This document shows, one piece after another, positions 55,440 through 64,000 of a stretch of DNA of 64,000 bases. This DNA is from Amphiduros pacificus. Lineage: Eukaryota > Annelida > Polychaeta > Phyllodocida > Hesionidae. The notes under the pieces were generated by a model that ran no database searches, was not told the DNA's origin, and saw nothing but the letters and a program-made list of their open reading frames with translations. The stretch spans positions 43,646,682 to 43,710,681 of the forward strand of contig OX439005.1 in NCBI GenBank assembly GCA_949316495.1, in the 5' to 3' direction. Numbering within the stretch: position 1 is the first letter of the stretch; each line of letters opens with the position of its first letter. A program made the position numbers and the translations under genes.

Positions 55440-58400
55440 TCTATAAACATCTAGTTTTCAATCATATGTGGGGCAAGCTTGCAATATTGATGCTGTCTAA
55501 ACATCTGGTTTTCAATCATCTGTGGGGCAATATTGGTGCTTCATAGATATCTGACTTGTAATCAGATGTGGGGCAAGCCTGCAATATTGGTGCTTCATAG
55601 ATATCTGACTTGTAATCAGATGTGGGGCAAGCTTGTAATATTGGTGCTTCATAGATATCTGACTTGTAATCAGATGTGGGGCAAGCTTACAATATTGATG
55701 CTTCATAGATATCTGACTTGTAATCAGATGTGGGGCAAGCTTGCAATATTGATGCTTCATAGATATCTGACTTGTAATCAGATGTGGGGCAAGCTTGCGA
55801 TATTGGTGCTTCATAGATATCTGACTTGTAATCAGATGTGGGGCAAGCTTGCAATATTGATGCTTCATAGATATCTGACTTGTAATCAGATGTGGGACAA
55901 GCTTACAATATTGATGCTTCATAGATATCTGACTTGTAATCAGATGTGGGGCAAGCTTGCAATATTGGTGCTTCATAGATATCTGACTTGTAATCAGATG
56001 TGGGGCAAGCTTGCAATATTGGTGCTTCATAGATATCTGACTTGTAATCAGATGTGGGGCAAGCTAACGATATTGGTGCTTCATAGATATCTGGCTTGTA
56101 ATCAGATGTGGGGCAAGCTTACAATATTGATGCTTCATAGATATCTGACTTGTAATCAGATGTGGGGCAAGCTTGCAATATTGGTGCTTCATAGATAACT
56201 GACTTGTAATCAGATGTGGGGCAAGCTTGCGATATTGGTGCATCATAGATATCTGACTTGTAATCAGATGTGGGGCAAGCTTGCAATATTGATGCTTCAT
56301 AGATATCTGGCTTGTAATCAGATGTGGGGCAAGCTTACAATATTGATGCTTCATAGATATCTGACTTGTAATCAGATGTGGGGCAAGCTTGCAATATTGG
56401 TGCTTCATAGATATCTGACTTGTAATCAGATGTGGGGCAAGCTTGCGATATTGGTGCTTCATAGATATCTGACTTGTAATCAGATGTGGGGCAAGCTTGC
56501 AATATTGATGCTTCATAGATATCTGACTTGTAATCAGATGTGGGACAAGCTTACAATATTGATGCTTCATAGATATCTGACTTGTAATCAGATGTGGGGC
56601 AAGCTTGCAATATTGGTGCTTCATAGATATCTGACTTGTAATCAGATGTGGGGCAAGCTTGCAATATTGGTGCTTCATAGATATCTGACTTGTAATCAGA
56701 TGTGGGGCAAGCTAACGATATTGGTGCTTCATAGATATCTGGCTTGTAATCAGATGTGGGGCAAGCTTACAATATTGATGCTTCATAGATATCTGACTTG
56801 TAATCAGATGTGGGGCAAGCTTGCAATATTGGTGCTTCATAGATAACTGACTTGTAATCAGATGTGGGGCAAGCTTGCGATATTGGTGCATCATAGATAT
56901 CTGACTTGTAATCAGATGTGGGGCAAGCTTGCAATATTGGTGCTTCATAGATATCTGACTTGTAATCAGATGTGGGGCAAGCTTGCAATATTGGTGCTTC
57001 ATAGATATCTGACTTGTAATCAGATGTGGGGCAAGCTAGTAATATTGGTGCTTCATAGATAACTGACTTGTAATCAGATGTGGGGCAAGCTACCGATATT
57101 GATGCTTCATAGATATCTGACTTGTAATCAGATGTGGGGCAAGCTTGCAATATTGGTGCTTCATAGATATCTGACTTGTAATCAGATGTGGGTCAAGCTA
57201 CCGATATTGATGCTTCATAGATATCTGACTTGTAATCAGATGTGGGGCAAGCTTGCAATATTGGTGCTTCATAGATATCTGACTTGTAATCAGATGTGGG
57301 GCAAGCTACCGATATTGATGCTTCATAGATATCTGACTTGTAATCAGATGTGGGGCAAGCTTGTAATATTGGTGCTTCATAGATATCTGACTTGTAATCA
57401 GATGTGGGGCAAGCTTGCAATATTGGTGCATCATAGATATCTGACTTGTAATCAGATGTGGGGCAAGCTTGTAATATTGGTGCTTCAAAGATATCTGACT
57501 TGTAATCAGATGTGGGACAAGCTTACAATATTGATGCTTCATAGATATCTGACTTGTAATCAGATGTGGGGCAAGCTTGCAATATTGGTGCTTCATAGAT
57601 AACTGACTTGTAATCAGATGTGGGGCAAGCTTGCGATATTGGTGCATCATAGATATCTGACTTGTAATCAGATGTGGGGCAAGCTTGCGATATTGGTGCT
57701 TCATAGATATCTGACTTGTAATCAGATGTGGGGCAAGCTTGCAATATTGATGCGTCATAGTTATCTGACTTGTAATCAGATGTGGGGCAAGCTTGCAATA
57801 TTGATGCTTCATAGATATCTGACTTGTAATCAGATGTGGGGCAAGCTTGCAATATTGATGCTTCATAGTTATCTGACTTGTAATCAGATGTGGGGCAAGC
57901 CTGCAATATTGGTGCTTCATAGATATCTGACTTGTAATCAGATGTGGGGCAAGCTTGCAATATTGGTGCTTCATAGATATCTGACTTGTAATCAGATGTG
58001 GGGCAAGCTAGTAATATTGGTGCATCATAAATATCTGACTTGTAATCAGATGTGGGGAAAGCTTGTAATATTGGTGCTTCATAGATATCTGACTTGTAAT
58101 CAGATGTGGGACAAGCTTACAATATTGGTGTATCATAGATATCTGACTTGTAATCAGATGTGGGGCAAGCTTGCGATATTGATGCTTCATAGATATCTGA
58201 CTTGTAATCAGATGTGGGGCAAGCTTGCAATATTGATGCTTCATAGATATCTGACTTGTAATCAGATGTGGGGCAAGCTTGCGATATTGGTGCTTCATAG
58301 ATATCTGACTTGTAATCAGATGTGGGGCAAGCTTGCGATATTGGTGCATCATAGATATCTGACTTGTAATCAGATGTGGGGCAAGCTAGTAATATTGGTG

Positions 58401-59150
58401 CATCATAGATATCTGACTTGTAATCAGATGTGGGGCAAGCTTGTAATATTGGTGCTTCATAGATATCTGACTTGTAATCAGATGTGGGACAAGCTTACAA
58501 TATTGATGCTTCATAGATATCTGACTTGTAATCAGATGTGGGGCAAGCTTGCAATATTGGTGCTTCATAGATAACTGACTTGTAATCAGATGTGGGGCAA
58601 GCTTGCGATATTGGTGCATCATAGATATCTGACTTGTAATCAGATGTGGGGCAAGCTTGCGATATTGATGCTTCATAGATATCTGACTTGTAATCAGATG
58701 TGGGGCAAGCTTGCAATATTGATGCTTCATAGTTATCTGACTTGTAATCAGATGTGGGGCAAGCTTGCGATATTGGTGCTTCATAGATATCTGACTTGTA
58801 ATCAGATGTGGGGCAAGCTTGCAATATTGGTGCTTCATAGATATCTGACTTGTAATCAGATGTGGGGCAAGCTTGCAATATTGATGCTTCATAGATATCT
58901 GACTTGTAATCAGATGTGGGGCAAGCTAACGATATTGGTGCTTCATAGATATCTGACTTGTAATCAGATGTGGGGCAAGCTAACGATATTGGTGCTTCAT
59001 AGATATCTGACTTGTAATCAGATGTGGGGCAAGCTTGCGATATTGGTGCATCATAGATATCTGACTTGTAATCAGATGTATGGCAAGCCTGCAATATTAG
59101 TGTGTTATAGGTACCTGGCTTGTATTCAGATGTTAGACAAACTGACACAC
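55440..59150. repeat. 54-bp satellite array with higher-order repeats
   Basis: About 68 copies of a 54-base unit: cttgtaatcagatgtggggc, aagcttgcaatattggtgct, tcatagatatctga. The first half matches the 51-bp satellite next to it (tgtaatcagatgt.g.gcaa.ctt). Inner units are nearly identical, and units at both edges (55440-55530 and 59080-59150) are diverged. Marker variants recur at 648 bp (12 units) on the left and 972 bp (18 units) on the right. Open frames occur on both strands and are broken by the variant agataactga. Confidence 0.98.
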
Positions 59151-59199
59151 CTGCCGCTGAGACATCTGACCTGTGTCCGTCAATCAACCTCCTGCTAGG

Positions 59200-62100
59200 C
59201 TTAACATAAGTATCAGCGGATATTGGTAAGCCTTCGCCTCCTTGAGACAATCCTTAATCCCCAAATATTAATCTTACCAAATTATCCTTGATAAGTTAAT
59301 GATAAACGCCTCACATTTATGAATTGTTTTGTGTTTACAAGTTGCATTGAAAGAATATGATAGGCCAAGAGGTAAGGATACGTGTTGATTGGATTCAGAA
59401 CCCTTTATTATTCCTGTCCATCTATCTCCAGGATGGTGGCAACATGAAGACACATGAAGTTAATTAAAAAAAGCATTGCTACATGCTGAGAGATATATCC
59501 ATGTGTCTCTTTCACCTTTATGCCAAGCATCCGGCAGAAAACCACAATAACCGAAAAGACATAGAGGTATCTACATTCGTATATAATCTATAATGGGAGC
59601 AAAGAGAAGTCCGGATGAATGGCCTCCTGATTCTTACTGCATTTTAGTTGTGGGAAAAAAACCCTGAGATTTAAAGACTGAAAGATGGAGAATATGCCAC
59701 TACAATTTTGTTGTCTAAATTTGCCCCATGAAATATGATTTTATTTTCGATATGCATTGCAATGGGAAATGAACTGCTTTCGTAATGGCCCAATTCGTGT
59801 TCATAGGTTATAGATTTTCATTTCAAATTGAGGCTTCACTTTGTTGTGAAACTTTCTATAGATATTAATAGTCTATCAGCAGGCATAGGTCCTCTGTACA
59901 TTTATATGTCATTACAGTTTCACCTCAGATTATGTTTGGGCATGGTATGAGGACTAATACGGATTACCCATAATTTAATACATAGGCGATGTCAGAAAAA
60001 GATACTGATTTTTTAAGAAGAGGTTAAATCTATTTATTATCATGTCCAAAATGATGATGAAGGATTGTGCTTATTCTGAGATGTGTTACAGATATATATA
60101 AAACTCTGTATGGATTTTTGTAACCTTTTTGCTTTACCGTTAAATTCACTTTGATAGAAAGAACAGTATGGGACACTCCTCTATCTTCATAAGAGTATTT
60201 CAAACGATTCCATTTTATAGTGAAGTTAATTTGTAATAGGAGTCAGCAGATCTTTTGTGTATCAGTGCAACTCGTGGCTATATTTTCAAGGATGTCATCT
60301 GAAGGGGCGTGGAGTAAGGCAGTTATGAATGCAGGTAATGTTGGAAATAAATCAGTAATATTTAGTGACATAATTGTGTTCATATCTCTGCCCATTCATA
60401 ACATATTAGTTATTATAACACATCGCATAAATCATTCCCTGCAAATATGAAATGATATTTTAGATTCTGTACAATGAACCAGCAGACTACAGACCTGGCC
60501 ACGATGTAGTAGTGCTATGAAATAGGCTCCAAGGGTATGACTTAATCACAGCAACCCACACTGTGGTTGTGGTGGTGGTGTAGCAAATCTACCATCAAGG
60601 ACAGACCCAGATATTCATTGTCTGCCCCACTTTGATAGACAATATATGGAGTGAAATAGATCTGGTACTGCGGAGCCATATCTCACCCAATGCTATTCCA
60701 AATCTAATTATATCTTTAATACAAAATCGGTCTGTGATACAAGAAACATTGTATGTCATTTACTATGAGGGGTATAATAAATCTTTATTGGTGAAACAGC
60801 AAGGGTTCAGAGCAAGGCCTGTTACTTGACAGTTCATTTTTGTATATGGTATCCTCTTCATCAAACACATGGGAAATGCAGATATTTTGAATGTTATATG
60901 CATTTTCATCATAATCTTGAAAATCTTAACATCTTTTTCCTAATACAAGAATCTGACTAAATTGTGTAACAATATCCTAATGATAATGATTTCTGAGCAG
61001 AAAAACATATTTCTGAGCAGTACCTTGATGATATTTAGATACACAGATGATTGAGATAAGATTAAGATATATACATTGCATGATAATAAATCGGTCTATC
61101 TGTTCCTTTGTCTCCCACATGTTGAAAAGGAAATAAATGTAGCCACATTATAATACACACACATATGATTTTCACTGATACAGACATTGATTGCTATTTT
61201 GGCAAGCATCCACATAATGTTTAGGATAATGTTAAGGACATCAAGCCACAATAGTCAAGCTTTAACTATGAAGGAGCACATACCTTAGTCCTAACAATTG
61301 CTTTCCAGGTATATCTGTTGCTACTCTACTATGGGTTAGTTAGCTTGTAATGCACAAAGAGTTGTTTATAACTCATTTATCAGTAACTCATGTTATTTGT
61401 AAGTTGTAAAAATCTACATTCAGGGTAGTTGCTGTTAATTCCTCATATCCTGCCCATTACAAGCATAACCTGAGGCGAAACTAAATTGACATATAAATGC
61501 ACACAGAACTTATGCCAACCAATGCGCTCGAAACCCGTACACACAATGTTATCATTTTGTGATTGTCTTTTAGTGGCGGGTTTGTACTCTTGTGAGCTTG
61601 GGCAGTGTCATCCTTGAATGATTCATGCGGTTTTATAATTTTATTTTTTGTACAAAGAAGTTCATGGCAAGTTCATGTGCAGATGTTGCACAGACAGAAT
61701 AGACTCATGACGCTATGAAATGTATATCCCATTCCTCATCTCTTCTATGTTCAGTGCTAAATAAGTCAAATCACATTTTTTCCCAGTGTGACCTTAACTT
61801 GGTAACACTTTTAATGATAAATGAATCATTATTGGAAATTCAAGCGAATAACCTTGGTACGTGAATAGACTGTAAAAAATCGCTATTTATGAATTTTTAC
61901 TGATTCACCTTTGAGTTGGTCTACCTGCCGACAAGAGTTAGGCAAGCTGAACTTCTACCAGGACGGCAGACAGACTATTTGTAGCTACCATTATGTACGT
62001 GGTCGCTGATGGGGCACGTTTGCGGTAGTGCTCTGAGACCCGCGTAAGCATCGGTGACGTAGGTACCTGAAACAAGGTAAAAAAAACGCTAATCCATTTG

Positions 62101-62300
62101 CCCGGAACGGAAATGGCGCTGGTGGATTAAGGGAACGTGATCCGGGAAAGACAGTTTGTTTCCGACCTAAGTGCAGATATGTGTGTGTCCGCATGAACAT
62201 GACAAGGTAGTTGTGCAAGCGGTCATGAATAATTCATTGTATAAAAATGCATAGATGCGACCATTGTTGTCGACATACCCGATGCACCACAGATAGTGTA
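59200..62300. other. Gene-free stretch
   Basis: AT-rich unique DNA, presumably intron or intergenic. A short frame at 60291-60334 ends at a GTAATG donor-like site, but nothing supports it. No RNA gene was seen. Confidence 0.5.
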
Positions 62301-62314
62301 CCAGGCCAATGTGT

Positions 62315-62530
62315 TTTGGTAGAAACCAGATCAATGCAGATTATATTTACCAGGTCAATGTAGGTAACAAGCCAGATCAATGTAGATCAAGTTCACCTGG
62401 TCACTGTGGGTAATAGACAAGATCAATGCAGATTATATTTACCAGACCAATGTAGGTAACAAACCAGATCAATGTAGATCATGTTTACTGGGTCAATGTA
62501 GGTAACACACCAAACTAATGTAGATCATGT
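62315..62530. repeat. Degenerate tandem repeat (ccagatcaatgtagatca)
   Basis: Alternating short units, accagatcaatgcagat and tttaccaggtcaatgtaggtaaca. They combine into a repeat of about 45 bases (period somewhat irregular), with about four to five copies. Confidence 0.85.
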
Positions 62531-62668
62531 TGACGTGGCAAATCAGACCAATGTGGACAACTTTGAAAATGTACGTAATTAACATTCAATAATGAACGAT
62601 CAATAAAGGCAATATACTTGATAAATGGATAATTGCAGCTATTCTACTAACTAATGTAAGTGATACAC

Positions 62669-62797
<129 letters not shown>

Positions 62798-63145
62798 TAC
62801 ATACATGTTTCACATGTATGTTAGTCAGTGTATATGGGATGCAGGATAAATATATAGTGGACGTATATTATGTATTACCTGACTGGTAAACATACCATCT
62901 AATGGTTCTATATTGAATATTCATTTACATAACAATTCTCGGGGTAGTTGAGGATCCTTAGGAGTATATTGATCAACTCTAAGAAAAAACTTTCTGATTT
63001 CTACTCTGATTTGGACAAGATATTTACATAGATGTTATCTCACGGCAATGTCTTTGTCTTTGATTAGATGTACTTGGTTGTGTACCTCAGTTATGATGCA
63101 TTGCTGTGGTGCGTTTTTGGTTCCATAATGATAAGTCCATAGCAG

Positions 63146-63277
63146 GTACACGGACAAGCAAGCACTCAAACTTAAGTAAATACTCAGTGAGAAAGCTTGT
63201 CCGGTGGGCTGTGAAATCATCATTGCCCCTTGTTCTGCTTGCTCTGGGTGTGTGGATTTTCATAAATCTGAGGCAAG
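63146..63277 (+). CDS. Possible exon encoding a transmembrane segment
   Basis: A 132-nt phase 1-1 open stretch between AG (CCATAGCAG) and GT (GGCAAG|GTGAAG). It would encode TRTSKHSNLSKYSVRKLVRW, AVKSSLPLVLLALGVWIFIN, LRQ: a basic lead followed by a 17-19 residue hydrophobic helix. The acceptor has a poor pyrimidine tract, and no partner exon was found. The frame ends nine codons after the donor. It could be part of a gene that continues beyond the window, or chance. Confidence 0.3.
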
Positions 63278-64000
63278 GTGAAGTGGCGATCTTTTGCAGC
63301 TGACACTACAGTAAGAATTTATGAGGCTCTCGCAATCTGCGCTGCCTTGAGCCATCAAAGCCACTGAGCGACAACTGGTGCCAGCCTGCCTGATAAAAGC
63401 ATCAAAAGAAAACCACTTTTATAAGGAAACAATCATCTTGGTCTATTTTTGTCCCACTGCTTGCAACCCAGAAACGTACTTCGCTGTGTTTTGTACCATT
63501 TCTTGCTGATACCTATATTTCCTTCTCTTACCTAATTTATCAAAACCTTCTTGTAAGGAAAGGAAGGATAATGGTTTTTATATTGAAGAAAACTGAAGTG
63601 CAGTGAGGGCTATTACAGGTCAGTCTGTCATTCTTAGTCTCAGTGCCCTTTCCCAAGTTCTTGCGAAGAAGGACTAAGCATACTTGTGTTACATTTTGTC
63701 ACAAAGTCATGATAACATACACCCATGCACAGTCTTTGTGAGTCAGTAAAGATAACCAACATAAAAAACCCTCATTACCAGACTTCCACCATCCTCAGTC
63801 ATTAAGCAGTCATTAATTATCCTTTACTGAAAATATAGTCCAGTGGTTGGGCTAGTTGTCAAGATATGGCCTGTCAATGCTAATACATTACCGGCCCCAG
63901 AACAAGCACCATGAGAATGGTTGAACATCTCGCTGCCTCGTATCTCACACACTAATCTCTGTAATGGCCTAATGTCCGGGTTTATTATTGTTTTCACAGC
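63278..64000. other. End of window, nothing identified
   Basis: Unique sequence of more balanced composition than the previous 10 kb. No exon, RNA gene or repeat is supported. Confidence 0.4.

Noticed and set aside
54462-59250. Many long frames with repeated 17- or 18-residue peptides on both strands
   Set aside because: They come from satellites whose period is a multiple of three; both strands are open at once, stops fall wherever a variant unit occurs, and there is no start context, splice signal or known fold.
60291-60334. Short ATG frame MSSEGAWSKAVMNAG ending at a GTAATG
   Set aside because: Too short and isolated, with no recognised continuation.

Overview
The window looks like nuclear DNA of an AT-rich invertebrate animal. 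Coding exons are short, intron boundaries are GT/AG, and introns run from a few hundred bases to about 9 kb. Long AT dinucleotide runs, minisatellites, satellites, short inverted-repeat transposons and dispersed tRNA genes fill much of the rest. A Vsx-type homeobox gene together with a homologue of the CXorf65 family suits a marine lophotrochozoan (mollusc, brachiopod or annelid grade). That placement is inference; nothing here fixes the species.

Layout. 1-1599 is noncoding 5' flank and leader. 1600-21360 is a complete five-exon visual-system homeobox (Vsx/Chx10) gene on the + strand, giving a 395-residue protein with an eh1-like octapeptide, a Q50 paired-like homeodomain, a CVC domain and an OAR motif. 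Its introns hold long AT repeats, a 31-32 bp minisatellite and several GC-richer unique stretches that could be regulatory. 21361 to about 22640 is its probable 3' UTR. 24233-26507 is a second + strand gene of five small exons that I read as a CXorf65-family homologue; the first exon is tentative.

From 26.7 to 47 kb I find no protein gene. This part holds a 20 bp minisatellite, a TTAA-flanked 1 kb element nested in an older hAT-like element, and a cluster of tRNA-Cys(GCA) genes. The tRNA cluster has four intact-looking copies and two decayed ones, in a locally duplicated segment that later took a second copy of the 1 kb element. It also holds a Harbinger-like MITE, a pair of tRNA-like (SINE-like) elements, microsatellites and another MITE carrying tandem repeats at both ends.

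From 47 to 64 kb the main features are the first coding exon of a secreted, cysteine-bearing protein (52356-52583, possibly anosmin-like) and a large satellite block at 54.0-59.2 kb. The block is a 25 bp array, then a 51 bp array, then about 68 copies of a related 54 bp unit with higher-order repeats of 648 and 972 bp. A possible transmembrane-encoding exon lies at 63.1 kb.

The protein genes show no sign of acting together. Vsx would be a nuclear transcriptional regulator in retinal or interneuron cells, while the CXorf65-like gene has no known role. I found no clearly new biological system. The most unusual structures are the satellite pair with nested periods, the tRNA-Cys cluster and the nested transposons.
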